From positions 1 through 40,700 of the forward strand of contig JAEOSR010000033.1 in NCBI GenBank assembly GCA_016840285.1: a DNA stretch of 40,700 nt, read 5' to 3'. Position 1 is the stretch's first letter; each line of letters starts with the position of its first letter. The DNA is from Candidatus Hodarchaeota archaeon. GTDB lineage: Archaea; Asgardarchaeota; Heimdallarchaeia; Hodarchaeales; Hodarchaeaceae. Position numbers and translations under genes: made by a program. The notes beneath the pieces were generated by a model. That model was not told where the DNA came from, ran no database searches, and saw nothing but the letters and a program-made list of their open reading frames with translations. Shown piece after piece: positions 22,356 through 31,483 of the stretch.

Positions 22356-23375
22356 GTGTCTGATTGGACCTCTGAAGAGGGAATTACTGAAGAAGAGAAG
22401 TTTTACTTCTATCGTAAGGCTGGACAGATTGGGTATGAAGTTTTAAACCAAGTGAAAGATATGATCAAACCTGATATACCCATTATTCAGATTTGTGAAA
22501 CAGCTGAGAAGTTAATATTAGAAAAAGGGGCTGATGGATTTGGTTTTCCGACCAATGTATCAATTAACAATATTGCCGCCCATTATTCCAGTCCTCATGG
22601 TGATGAGAACATGATTCCTGATGAGGGAAGTATCAAACTAGATATCGGTGTTCACTGTAATGGATATATTGCTGACACCGCTGTGACAATAGTTCTCTCT
22701 CCTGATCTTAAAAACTTAAAGATAGCCGCAGAAGAAGGATTTAAAGCAGCAATGGAGATTATTCGTGATGGGACAATGCCTTCTTTGGTGGGGAAACGAA
22801 TTGAAGAAACAATCATAGGTTATGGCTATCGGCCGATTCGTGAATTGTCTGGTCATAAACTTGGGAGATACGAATTACATGGTGACAAACGATTACCCAA
22901 TATTAGCTCTCCCTATGACCCTGCAGAGGGAGCATTAGAGGTTGGAGAAGCTTACGCATTAGAGACTTTTGCATCATCTGGAACGGGGAGTGTTCATGAG
23001 GTAGTCGGCGCAAAATATATCTACATGCTACTTCCAAGGCGAATACCGTTACGTAATCCAGTGTCAAGGAAGATTTATTCCACAGTCTATAAAAAATACA
23101 AAACATTACCTTTTGCTGAACGCTGGTTAAGTTCGTATGATGAATTTAATCGGGCACGTGTTCGGTTTGCAATGCGTGAACTTCTGAATGGTGGGGGGAT
23201 TGTTGCTTATCCTCCTTTAGCAGACGAAAAAGGGAGTTATATTGCCCAATATGAAAATACATTCATTATTACTAAGGATGACGGTGTAATTATCACAACC
23301 CAACCCCCGTTTGATTTTGAAATGCCAGAGAGTCTCCTAGAAAAACCAGATACCGACGTTGAGGAAGAAGAATAA
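22356..23375 (+). CDS. map: Methionine aminopeptidase, type II
   Basis: About 339 residues. Metal and active-site motifs of MetAP2 are all present: AAHYSSPHGDE (His), KLDIGVHCNGYIADTAVT (two Asp), LSGHKLGRYELHG (His), YALETFASSGTGSV (Glu) and GSYIAQYENTFIITKDDG (Glu). The inserted helical subdomain before the C-terminus marks the type II form of archaea and eukaryotes. It removes N-terminal Met from nascent proteins. A GTG at 22347 is possible, but AGGTGA fits the GTG at 22356. The acidic tail (EKPDTDVEEEE) is longer than usual. Confidence 0.95.
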   Translation: MSDWTSEEGITEEEKFYFYRKAGQIGYEVLNQVKDMIKPDIPIIQICETAEKLILEKGADGFGFPTNVSINNIAAHYSSPHGDENMIPDEGSIKLDIGVHCNGYIADTAVTIVLSPDLKNLKIAAEEGFKAAMEIIRDGTMPSLVGKRIEETIIGYGYRPIRELSGHKLGRYELHGDKRLPNISSPYDPAEGALEVGEAYALETFASSGTGSVHEVVGAKYIYMLLPRRIPLRNPVSRKIYSTVYKKYKTLPFAERWLSSYDEFNRARVRFAMRELLNGGGIVAYPPLADEKGSYIAQYENTFIITKDDGVIITTQPPFDFEMPESLLEKPDTDVEEEE

Positions 23376-23479
23376 ACTCATAAGGCGGAACAAGTATACT
23401 ACTTGTTAGATATTATTTGCTAATGAATACTGTAAGTGTCATGAAATACCAATGTAGGTATTTGTTTGTTTAATCTAAT

Positions 23480-25471
23480 GTGGTTGAATTGACCTCTCCA
23501 TCCGATTTCAAGAAATTTCTCATTACTCTTCGTAAAAAAGAACTCATTGACGAGAATCAGTATGTTCAGACCCTTGATGGATTGAAAGGTTCTTTTAAAG
23601 TCGATGGAAATCAGCTGACACCTTTCTTGGACATGTATGGACTAAAACAGATTGATGATGGATTGCAACGTCTTAATCAATCTATGACAGAGATTGATGC
23701 GAAGATTAAAGAAACAATTCAATCTTGGGAGACAAAAATATTATCTAAGAACGACACAAAAAAGATTCTTACTGAATTAGTTGCAGAACAAAATAAATTG
23801 GTAAAAAATCAAGAGAATCTTCAGTTACGTATTCAAAACAAGGTATTAAGACTGAAATCCCTGGAATCATCCTCTAACTTTAATATGGAAAGATTTGTTA
23901 CCTCATTTCTACAAACTAGTGATCTACAAGAGATAACAACTCTTCTTAATGAGTTCAAGATCATTTGGTCAAAATATTCAAGGGGGATAACTTCTGGAGA
24001 TGAATCTGAACAAAGACCACAAAAGCTTGATGATGTAGAACTTGAGATATTAAGATCCTTATTGGATCCAATGCCTGAAAGTGAGAAAGTTATCTTTAAT
24101 TTAGATGAAGTTATTCAGCCTATGGATCAGGATAAGAATTTTCAGGCATCTTTGCTCGCGAAAAATCAAAAAGAAGAAGAGCTTCCTGACGAAGGTCAGG
24201 TTGAAGTGCTTGATTCTGAAGAAGATCAGAAAACACCCTCTCCATGGGATCTAGTTGGGTTGGTTGCATTTAATCCTAGTAAAATCCCTATAGGATTGTT
24301 TCGTCCACCAATTGTTGTAAATGAGTCGGTTTTTCTACCTATTGTTAAAGAGAAACCACTTACAATGTCCATATTAAAGAAAGGATATCAAGATATTTTC
24401 AATCGGGCCGAACTAGATCTAAACGTGATCACAACCCAACAAATTCGGAATACAATAGCTAAAGCATTAAAAATCCCCAAAGAACTTGCCCTACAGCCAT
24501 CATTCTTTAATCAATGGGTAAGTGAGCTTGGCCTTATAGTAACACCTGCTAAACCCCAGTTGACTAAAGCCTGGTTTGTTGAATTAGCCTCAATTAATAA
24601 TACCTTAGAATTTCCAACTGTTAAAGGTGAAGATTTGAAAAAAATCAGTATTCCTGCGTGGATTCCTGCTAGAGGGAGTAGTTTTTCTCTACAAGCTCAC
24701 ATCGGTCAGAAAGTTATCGGGATGGCAGGATCAGATTTTGGATTGATTGCTGGAATTATGCATGAAACTCCTTTCGGTCAATGTCTAGTCATTGAACGGA
24801 AGATTCCTCCCTCTTATCTGTTAGATTTATTTTTAAAGGGATTAGGAAAGAAAACCTCGGCCGAACTACGATTTAATATTGCAAAAGAGCTTAATATCGG
24901 AGAAGAAGAAGTTTTTTCTGCAGAAAATTTGTGGTTCATGAGTAATCAGGAACGCCTCTTAATCTCTCCTCATGAGATAACAGCCTCATATTTTACGGTC
25001 CTACCCGCTGCAGCATTCAATTTTTCAGATAAAATCCATGCAAAAACTGGAGTATACTTTCATTCTGTTCCAGAAACTTTCCGATATCTGATTGGTAAAC
25101 CGTTATTTAGAACAGAAGAAGAAACTGGTTTAATATATGGTTTTTCAGTTCACCAAGGGGAATTGGTTATCATTTGGTCTTCAAAAGATCCTATTGAGGT
25201 TATTAAGCGGTTAGGAAAGAAATCTTCAGAACAATATGTCAACCGTTTACGTCGTCGCATTTCTATGGCATTGGACATTTCTTTTGAAAAAAGCATATGG
25301 CCAAGCAACTTAGCCCGATATTTTCTGAATTTCATATGGATGGAAGAACAACTGACTTTAAAAAAGGCACTTACAGTCATTCAGGAACGATTTTCTTTAC
25401 AAGAAGTTTTATTTTCTGAAATTAAGGACATTTCAAAAGATGGTCTCAAATGCAGAGATTTAAGTGGCTAA
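23480..25471 (+). CDS. Uncharacterised 663-residue protein with three PRC-barrel-like modules
   Basis: The N-terminal ~165 residues are helical and coiled coil (DGLQRLNQSMTEIDAKIKET to about 130), followed by an acidic linker (~170-250). The rest is three similar units, each a glycine-rich beta stretch resembling a PRC barrel followed by a helical piece. Unit 1 is ~257-350 (DLVGLVAFNPSKIPIGLF; then IRNTIAKALKI). Unit 2 is ~407-487 (HIGQKVIGMAGSDFGLIAGI; then FNIAKELNIGEEEVF). Unit 3 is ~536-618 (LIGKPLFRTEEETGLIYGF; then RRRISMALDISFEKS). PRC barrels occur in CdvA, RimM and photosynthetic reaction centre H subunits. GTG start. It overlaps the next gene by 22 bases. Domain naming is inference from pattern. 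Confidence 0.6.
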   Translation: MVELTSPSDFKKFLITLRKKELIDENQYVQTLDGLKGSFKVDGNQLTPFLDMYGLKQIDDGLQRLNQSMTEIDAKIKETIQSWETKILSKNDTKKILTELVAEQNKLVKNQENLQLRIQNKVLRLKSLESSSNFNMERFVTSFLQTSDLQEITTLLNEFKIIWSKYSRGITSGDESEQRPQKLDDVELEILRSLLDPMPESEKVIFNLDEVIQPMDQDKNFQASLLAKNQKEEELPDEGQVEVLDSEEDQKTPSPWDLVGLVAFNPSKIPIGLFRPPIVVNESVFLPIVKEKPLTMSILKKGYQDIFNRAELDLNVITTQQIRNTIAKALKIPKELALQPSFFNQWVSELGLIVTPAKPQLTKAWFVELASINNTLEFPTVKGEDLKKISIPAWIPARGSSFSLQAHIGQKVIGMAGSDFGLIAGIMHETPFGQCLVIERKIPPSYLLDLFLKGLGKKTSAELRFNIAKELNIGEEEVFSAENLWFMSNQERLLISPHEITASYFTVLPAAAFNFSDKIHAKTGVYFHSVPETFRYLIGKPLFRTEEETGLIYGFSVHQGELVIIWSSKDPIEVIKRLGKKSSEQYVNRLRRRISMALDISFEKSIWPSNLARYFLNFIWMEEQLTLKKALTVIQERFSLQEVLFSEIKDISKDGLKCRDLSG

Positions 25472-25788
25472 AAGTGGATGATAAGGATACATTAGTAATA
25501 GTCAATGTCAAAACTCTTCGAAATGAAGACCAGTTCATTATTGATCCTGAAAAACTAATTGTAACGGTAAAGGAACCTCCAACAAAGGGAAAAGCCAATA
25601 AAAAACTCCTTAAAATGTTTCGAAAAAAATTCCATACTGGAGTGATACTGGAATCTGGTCAGATTAGTACAAAAAAGGTCTTTCGGCTTAGAGGCATGTC
25701 ACCAAAGCAGATATTGGAGATTCTAGAAGAATCTAAAAAGAAAAAAAAGGAAAGAAATGAGAAAGAAGAAATTAATTCTAGAATTTAA
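25450..25788 (+). CDS. DUF167 (YggU) family protein
   Basis: 112 residues. The DUF167 fold is recognised by VTVKEPPTKGKANKKLLKMF and the later HTGVILESGQISTKKVFRL, which match the family core (PxxGKANxxl...l....V.i.sG..sr.K). The C-terminus is a lysine/glutamate-rich helix (SKKKKKERNEKEEINSRI), longer than usual. Function unknown; YggU-like proteins are widespread in archaea, bacteria and eukaryotes. The 22-base overlap with the upstream gene suggests translational coupling. It converges with the acetyl-CoA synthetase gene, overlapping 11 bases. Confidence 0.85.
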   Translation: MQRFKWLKVDDKDTLVIVNVKTLRNEDQFIIDPEKLIVTVKEPPTKGKANKKLLKMFRKKFHTGVILESGQISTKKVFRLRGMSPKQILEILEESKKKKKERNEKEEINSRI

Positions 25789-27811
25789 TCTCTCCCATCA
25801 TCTTACGCCGTGCAATGAGCTCTTCGACAACTTCTGGGTTTGCTAAGGTCATGACATTACCGATATCTTTCTTCTCTGCCACAGCTTTCAAGACTCGGCG
25901 CATAATCTTCCCCGACCGTGTCTTAGGAACCGCATCAGCAAACATAATGATCTCAGGATAGACAGCTGGTCCTGCTACTGTCCGAACATGCTTTTGAATC
26001 TCTTTTTTCAACTCGTCAGTTGGTTCAACATCGCCCATCAAGGTTATATAAGCAAAGATGGTTGCTCCTTTGATTGGATGAGGATAGGGAATAACCGCAC
26101 TTTCAGCTACTTTGGGGTGGGAATTTACAGCCGATTCAACCTCAGCAGAACCTAGACGGTGACCTGAAACTTTTATAACATCGTCAGATCGGCCAAGAAT
26201 GAAGTAATACCCTTCTTCGTCAATCATCGCATAGTCACCTGTGAAATAATGGCCTTCAAATTGTGCGAGATAGGTGTTTACAAACCGCTCATGATCACCC
26301 CAGACAGTTCTCATGAGGCCTGGCCAACTCTTATCATACGCGAAATAAGCTTGGGTGTTTGGTTTTGTAATTTTTTGTCCATCTTCATCTAATAGAACAG
26401 GATTGACTCCGAAAAAGGGGTATGTACAACTCCCAGGTTTCATGGGGGTAACTGCACCGAGATTTACCATCATGTAGGAGCCAGTTTCCGTTTGCCAGTA
26501 ACTATCAACAATTGGACGACCAATGGGTTTTTCTTCAGTCGTGCCATTTCCTACAACTTCCCAATACCATCGCCATTCAGGCCAATTACAAACTTCCCCG
26601 ACTGTTCCCAGCATTTTCAACTTAGATAAGTCCCATTTGGTTACATGTTCGTCCCCAAACTTCATTAATGCTCGAATAGCGGTTGGAGCAGTGTAAAAGT
26701 GAGTCACACCGAACTTCTCACAGATCTCCCAAAATCTTCCTTGATGTGGGTATGTGGGAACTCCTTCATACATAATGGAGATAGCCCCCAGCGATAAAGG
26801 TGAATATATTATTTGCGTGTGACCAGTTATCCATCCAATGTCAGCAGTACAATACCAGACATCTCGTGCGGCTGCTGTCACTCCTTTCAGGTCAAGTAAG
26901 CAGGAATAGTCCCAGACATAATAATTTGTAGATACTCCGAAGATTAAATAGCCAGCTGTTGTATGAACAACACCTTTAGGTTTTCCTGTTGTACCACTTG
27001 TATAAAGTATGAAAAGTGGATCCTCTGCGTCCATTATTTCTAGTTCACACTCTGATGATTGCTCCTCCATTAGTGCTAAGAAGTCTACGTCCTTCTTGTA
27101 TTCATAAACATCACCCCCAGTAAGTTTGATAACTGCAACTTTTTCAATTGAATCACAGGTTTCAATAACACCTTGGAGGTTATCTTTCATCGGACGGCTT
27201 TTTCCTGCTCGGCGTACTTCATCTGCAACAAATAAGATCTTACATTCAGAATCATCGATCCTATCTTTTACTGATTCCGCCGAAAATCCACCAAATACAA
27301 TGGAATGAATAGCACCAATACGGGCACATGCAAGCATTACAATAGCAAGGGAATCGATCATGGGTAACCAAATACAGACACGATCTCCTTTTTTGACCCC
27401 CAAAGACTTCAATGCATTCGCTGCTTTATTTACTTCTATTAGTAGTGATTTATAGCTATATTCTTTTACTGTATCATCTTCACCCATCCAAATTAAAGCT
27501 ACTTCATCAGCATATCCCTTCTCAACCCACCGATCAAGACAATTATAGCAGGCATTAAGCTTTCCTCCAACAAACCATTTGCCTACAAATTCATCGTGCT
27601 CTCCTGTAGGGGGAACCCAAACTTTTTCATAAGGAGTTATCCAATCAATCTTTTTTGCTTCTTCAGCCCAAAACTCTGTTGGTTTCTCAACAGAATATCT
27701 CCACTTCTCAAAATAAGCATCCATATTTGGGATTCTTGCATTTTCTGCTAACTCTGGAAGTGGATAATATTTTTTTGCTTTTTCTTTTTCTGTTTCTGTT
27801 AACTCGGACAT
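25778..27811 (-). CDS. acs: Acetyl-CoA synthetase (AMP-forming)
   Basis: 677 residues, full length. N-terminal ACAS domain: DAYFEKWRYSVEKPTEFWAE. P-loop-like adenylation motif YTSGTTGKPKGVVHT starts at 270. Further motifs: DIGWITGHTQIIYSPL, the WQTETGSYM region, GRSDDVIKVSGHRLGSAEVE with the hinge Asp/Lys region, and PKTRSGKIMRRVLK with the catalytic lysine K635. It makes acetyl-CoA from acetate, ATP and CoA via acetyl-AMP. The acyl-pocket pattern fits acetate, but propionate use cannot be excluded given the mutase operon nearby. Monocistronic; ATG start. Acetylation of K635 is a known control in the family, though no acetyltransferase is adjacent. Confidence 0.95.
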   Translation of the reverse strand: MSELTETEKEKAKKYYPLPELAENARIPNMDAYFEKWRYSVEKPTEFWAEEAKKIDWITPYEKVWVPPTGEHDEFVGKWFVGGKLNACYNCLDRWVEKGYADEVALIWMGEDDTVKEYSYKSLLIEVNKAANALKSLGVKKGDRVCIWLPMIDSLAIVMLACARIGAIHSIVFGGFSAESVKDRIDDSECKILFVADEVRRAGKSRPMKDNLQGVIETCDSIEKVAVIKLTGGDVYEYKKDVDFLALMEEQSSECELEIMDAEDPLFILYTSGTTGKPKGVVHTTAGYLIFGVSTNYYVWDYSCLLDLKGVTAAARDVWYCTADIGWITGHTQIIYSPLSLGAISIMYEGVPTYPHQGRFWEICEKFGVTHFYTAPTAIRALMKFGDEHVTKWDLSKLKMLGTVGEVCNWPEWRWYWEVVGNGTTEEKPIGRPIVDSYWQTETGSYMMVNLGAVTPMKPGSCTYPFFGVNPVLLDEDGQKITKPNTQAYFAYDKSWPGLMRTVWGDHERFVNTYLAQFEGHYFTGDYAMIDEEGYYFILGRSDDVIKVSGHRLGSAEVESAVNSHPKVAESAVIPYPHPIKGATIFAYITLMGDVEPTDELKKEIQKHVRTVAGPAVYPEIIMFADAVPKTRSGKIMRRVLKAVAEKKDIGNVMTLANPEVVEELIARRKMMGEIKF

Positions 27812-28259
27812 AACATCGCCAATAATTCGTTCATTAATCGTTATAAAAAACTAAATTTGATTACAGAGTTAATGATGACTCTATAATCTGATTCCAAGGC
27901 TTTTATTAAAAAAATAAGAAGTTTGTTTCTATTATTATAATTGATTTTTGAATAGCTATCTATCTTTTTAAAATGTAGTTTGCTTAAAGAAGTGAATAGA
28001 AAGAATAATACACTAAAATATTACCAAGGATGAAACTAGTTAAGAGTAATTTTTCTTAATGATGATTAAAACATTATCAAAACACAAAAAAAGGTTAAAT
28101 TGTAAATCACCTTATTTTTATTTATCTATTTCGGATATAGAAGTCGATTTTTCAATTATATCATAGAACTGATTGCATGACCATTTTTCTGAAATTCTTT
28201 GGGTATTAAAAAACTCCCAAGTATAATACTGAGTGAAATAAAAGGGAATTCTGCTTAAC
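27812..28259. other. AT-rich intergenic region
   Basis: 448 bases, well above 70% A+T. It contains the divergent promoters of acs and the gene at 28260; ATAAA/TTTAAA words occur (for example near 27966-27974), but no single TATA box can be singled out. No protein-like frame, tRNA or hairpin seen. Confidence 0.3.
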
Positions 28260-28882
28260 ATGAAAAGAGCGTATAGGTTAGTAAACTACGAAAGAATACA
28301 GGGCAGACATAACAAGGAATCTAAAGGACAGCAGAGCGAGCAAGAACAGGTAGTTGATGAAAGAACAGGTCCCATTGAGCGAAATGTCCAATCTTTCAAT
28401 GAATGTAATCTTAATATAGAGAGAAATTTCCCAATTCAAGATTATTCACCTTCAAATAAAGAATTTTTGTCATATTGCCAAAAATTATTTCCTCTTAATC
28501 AAGGAAAAGGGAATTATTGGAGTGTTATGCGAGAGTATGTGAAAAGGTTTGAACTTTTAGAAGGGTTAGATAAACTTTGTCACCAGAATGCTAATGTCTT
28601 TCAGATAAAGAGATTCTTAAAATCCTCTTTCTTACTTGGGCAGAGGAAACAATAGGTAATGATGGATTCCCAAAATACCATAATAAAATACTAAATATCC
28701 ATATTTCTGACTATTTCGATACACTAAAATCTGTTTCATACTCTAATGATGGTTTCTATAAATTTAAATTCGATTTAAATGGATTAAAGGATCAATCATC
28801 GGCTTCAGGAATACCTATGAATTATATTAAGAAAGCATTTTGTGCTGCTTTGTCATCAATTTGTGAGAAGTTCAAAATATAG
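28260..28882 (+). pseudogene. Unknown gene interrupted by a frameshift
   Basis: The first frame (28260-28655) encodes 131 residues starting MKRAYRLVNYERIQGRHNKE, with FLSYCQKLFPLNQGKGNYWS and YVKRFELLEGLDKLCHQNAN. From about 28605 a different frame continues with equally protein-like sequence: LSDKEILKILFLTWAEETIG, then NDGFPKYHNKILNIHI to SICEKFKI, stopping at 28880-28882. The simplest reading is one ~205-residue gene with a one-base shift between about 28597 and 28620, either a real inactivation or an assembly error. No family recognised. Base composition is as AT-rich as the surrounding spacer, unlike its better-conserved neighbours. Confidence 0.5.
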
Positions 28883-28886
28883 CGGT

Positions 28887-29087
28887 TTAGTAAGAGTTTT
28901 CTTCTGCTTCACGAAATTTTGACCGACTAATCGAATCATTAAGATTTTCTAGTTCTTTTATAATCCAACTTCGAACTACTTCTTCAGGATCATTAATCCA
29001 TTCTTTTACAATTTTTAATTTTCTACCATAATGTGAACTTGCAGAACCAACCCAAGCTTCAGTATGCCAATTAACAGATATTATACT
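28887..29087 (-). pseudogene. C-terminal remnant of a HEAT-like or NTPase protein
   Basis: A minus-strand frame without a start codon encodes NWHTEAWVGSASSHYGRKLK, then IVKEWINDPEEVVRSWIIKE and LENLNDSISRSKFREAEENS, ending in Y. The pattern 'W-x-GS..., ...hP...VR.W...eLe.L...I.re..re' is typical of the extreme C-terminus of large HEAT-repeat/NTPase proteins found in defence-type gene sets. Upstream the frame is closed by a TAG at 29088-29090. Only ~66 residues survive. Attribution is by pattern and is tentative. Confidence 0.4.
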
Positions 29088-29241
29088 CTAAGAATTTTGT
29101 TTCTCTAATTGTAATTGATTTTTTAACTTATTATTTGTGGAACTTAGTCTTTATTTGAAACAAAAGGATTGATTAATCAAATAGCGCAGATAATTAAGGA
29201 AAAAAAGAAAAATACGTCTTCAAAAGACGTAATTTTTTTTG

Positions 29242-30519
29242 CTACGCTACTACTTTTCTTCGTGCCAGGTATTCAGTGATTATAGCTAGAGCTGCTGCTA
29301 AAAAAACAAGAATTCCAAGAATGGGGAAAGCTACGTCGTATACAAGTACTCCAGCAATGAAAGGACCCAAAGCTCCTGCAACGCCATAAGCAGTAAAGAC
29401 TAATCCATAATTTCTTCCAAGATTTTTGGTTCCAAAGTAATCATCTGTTGCAGAGGGAAATAGAGCAAAATTTCCACCAAAACAAAAGCCGATTACACAA
29501 GCACCAATGATTAAAAATAGGAATTCTGTCTGTATTCCAAAAAAGAACATTGCTACTCCTAGAGTACCGAACATTAAGATCATTGTAATGATTCTTCCAA
29601 GTTTATCTGAAGCGGCACCCCACACAATCCTTCCTGCGGAGTTAAATATAGACAAAAACGATCCTGTTGTCACTGCTAAGATGCTAGCGTCTTCTGCTGA
29701 GATTCCTCCTGAAATAAGTTGATCCTTTGTGAATGTTGTTACATTGCCAATAGTCATTAATCCTGCTGCCGCTGCCAGAATAAACATAACCCAAAGGAGC
29801 CAGAATTGGGGAGTTTGAACCATCTCAGTTGGCTCAAAATCTTTCTTATCTCCCTCTATTTTAGTTTGACTAGGTTTTGGAGTATATTCTGGCGGTGTCC
29901 AGCCTTTTGGAGGATTTTGAAGTATTTGAGCTGACCCTACTACGAGAACAAGGAAAATTATTCCTAGAATCCAAAGGGCTAAACTGATTTGGCCATTTCC
30001 AACGTCTTCAATCAAGTATTCTTCTATGTAAAGAAGGAAAAAAGCTCCAAGACCAAATCCTGCGACTGCAATCCCAGTGATTAACCCTTTAAGATCAGGG
30101 AACCATTTAACTAATGCAGCAATCGGACAGACATATGCAAAACCAATACCTGCACCACCTATTAAACCATAAGTTAGTGCAACCCAAAGAAATCCTAATA
30201 ATTCATTTCCACTGGTAAAAATATCAACAAAACCTGCAAGGAACCATCCAACACCTAGAAGGATACCACCAATTGTAGCTACTTTTTTTGGACCAACCTG
30301 ATCTTGCCATCTTCCTGCAAAAATCATAAAACCTGCAAAAGAAGCCAAACCAACAGTAAAAGGTAGTTGAGTTAGAAGTTTATCCCATCCATAAACTCCA
30401 GTATCACTAACAAGAGCTGTTTGGAATTTCGACCACGCATAAATCGAACCTAGACATAATTGGATTACTACAGCTGGAAAAATTAAGATATAGCGATTAA
30501 TTACATTTTCTTCGCTCAA
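29242..30519 (-). CDS. MFS transporter, oxalate/formate antiporter (OFA) family
   Basis: 425 residues with about 12 membrane segments. The N-terminal signature FPAVVIQLCLGSIYAWSKF is characteristic of the OFA family, as is GGAGIGFAYVCPIAALVKWF (~120-140) and PDLKGLITGIAVAGFGLGAF. A hydrophilic central loop (~200-230, PPKGWTPPEYTPKPSQTKIE) separates the two six-helix halves. OFA carriers exchange or import small monocarboxylates or dicarboxylates; substrate cannot be set from sequence. The TTG start has AGGTGA about eight bases upstream. Standing alone, it could bring in short organic acids usable by the nearby acetyl-CoA synthetase. Confidence 0.88.
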   Translation of the reverse strand: MSEENVINRYILIFPAVVIQLCLGSIYAWSKFQTALVSDTGVYGWDKLLTQLPFTVGLASFAGFMIFAGRWQDQVGPKKVATIGGILLGVGWFLAGFVDIFTSGNELLGFLWVALTYGLIGGAGIGFAYVCPIAALVKWFPDLKGLITGIAVAGFGLGAFFLLYIEEYLIEDVGNGQISLALWILGIIFLVLVVGSAQILQNPPKGWTPPEYTPKPSQTKIEGDKKDFEPTEMVQTPQFWLLWVMFILAAAAGLMTIGNVTTFTKDQLISGGISAEDASILAVTTGSFLSIFNSAGRIVWGAASDKLGRIITMILMFGTLGVAMFFFGIQTEFLFLIIGACVIGFCFGGNFALFPSATDDYFGTKNLGRNYGLVFTAYGVAGALGPFIAGVLVYDVAFPILGILVFLAAALAIITEYLARRKVVA

Positions 30520-30925
30520 ACCAAAGTCACCTATATTTATTAAGCCAGGTTTGGAAAAAAACCAAAGCTTATCGTTTCTAAGACTTGATGGAAGAAAAAA
30601 TCGTGAGCTATAAATATTTAAAGTTTGGTCTTCTCATGGTGTGGTTGTAAAATGGTGCTTTGAGACTCTTAGTTCAGAATAACGCTTTTACTTTTTTAAT
30701 CACGGATATGTCCTAAAGCTTATGACGACAGTTTGTTGAATTATAGTTTATTTCATCTATCTTTTTTATAAAATCCCATTCTTCTGCCCAAACTTTCTTT
30801 TATAGTTTTAATAGGATTTTAGCAAAATTTACTTGTTCAGTCTAGTTTTCTCCTGCTTGACAGATAATTATTTCAGTTTTAAAAGAAATGATGCTAAAAA
30901 AAACCTTACACTTTTGATAACAACG
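30520..30925. other. Intergenic region between the MFS gene and the envelope operon
   Basis: About 400 bases. A strong AT box (TATAAATATTTAAAG at about 30607-30621) lies in it; on the minus strand it could serve the MFS gene, with a leader of ~65 nt. A short minus-strand frame with protein-like residues (WAEEWDFIKKIDEINYNS, about 30718-30790) has no start and is probably a decayed end. Nothing else is recognised. Confidence 0.3.
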
Positions 30926-31459
30926 TTAAACTAAACCTAATTTCTGAAAATCAGAGATTATTTTCTTCCGTTCATCCCATGCATCCCTGATAGCAGATAA
31001 ATCATCTAAAATTTCATTAGTTAATCGACTACTGTCCGAAAGCATGCCGCTCTCAATAGAATCATCAAAACGTGCGATTTTATCATCCAAGCGACTTATG
31101 ATGTTGATAATAGTCTTTTCTAATGTATAGAGATAACTTAAATCAAATTCTTTGATCACATTGGAGTCAAAAAAGGTACTAATACCATATTCCGTCATTT
31201 TAATCAGGTACTTGATATCAGAAAAGCTAGAGACTAAACGATCAAGATCAGACCAAGTTGTAATCATTTGACTCATAAGAGCAGCTTCTTGTATCTTTTT
31301 AACATCATCAGAACAACTTGAGAGACGTGATTCTAGATAGTCTCGTATTGCGGTTTCAGTTGATTTTCGATCTGATTGTTTTTCATAGCGATTATACCCA
31401 GGAATCTCCCTAGATATTGATTTTCGAGCTGCACTACTTTCAGGATCCAATCTTGACAT
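30926..31459 (-). CDS. Uncharacterised helical protein at the end of the MoxR operon
   Basis: 177 residues, soluble, rich in Ser, Asp and Ile, predicted all-helical. N-terminal ~40 residues are polar and probably flexible (MSRLDPESSAARKSISREI). Helices follow: TAIRDYLESRLSSCSDDVKK, LSYLYTLEKTIINIISRLDD, LTNEILDDLSAIRDAWDERK. It is the last gene of the minus-strand operon, 24 bases after the polytopic membrane protein, so it probably acts at the cytoplasmic face of the same complex. I recognise no family. Confidence 0.55.
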   Translation of the reverse strand: MSRLDPESSAARKSISREIPGYNRYEKQSDRKSTETAIRDYLESRLSSCSDDVKKIQEAALMSQMITTWSDLDRLVSSFSDIKYLIKMTEYGISTFFDSNVIKEFDLSYLYTLEKTIINIISRLDDKIARFDDSIESGMLSDSSRLTNEILDDLSAIRDAWDERKKIISDFQKLGLV

Positions 31460-31483
31460 TTATAAATCCCTCAAATTTAAGTA

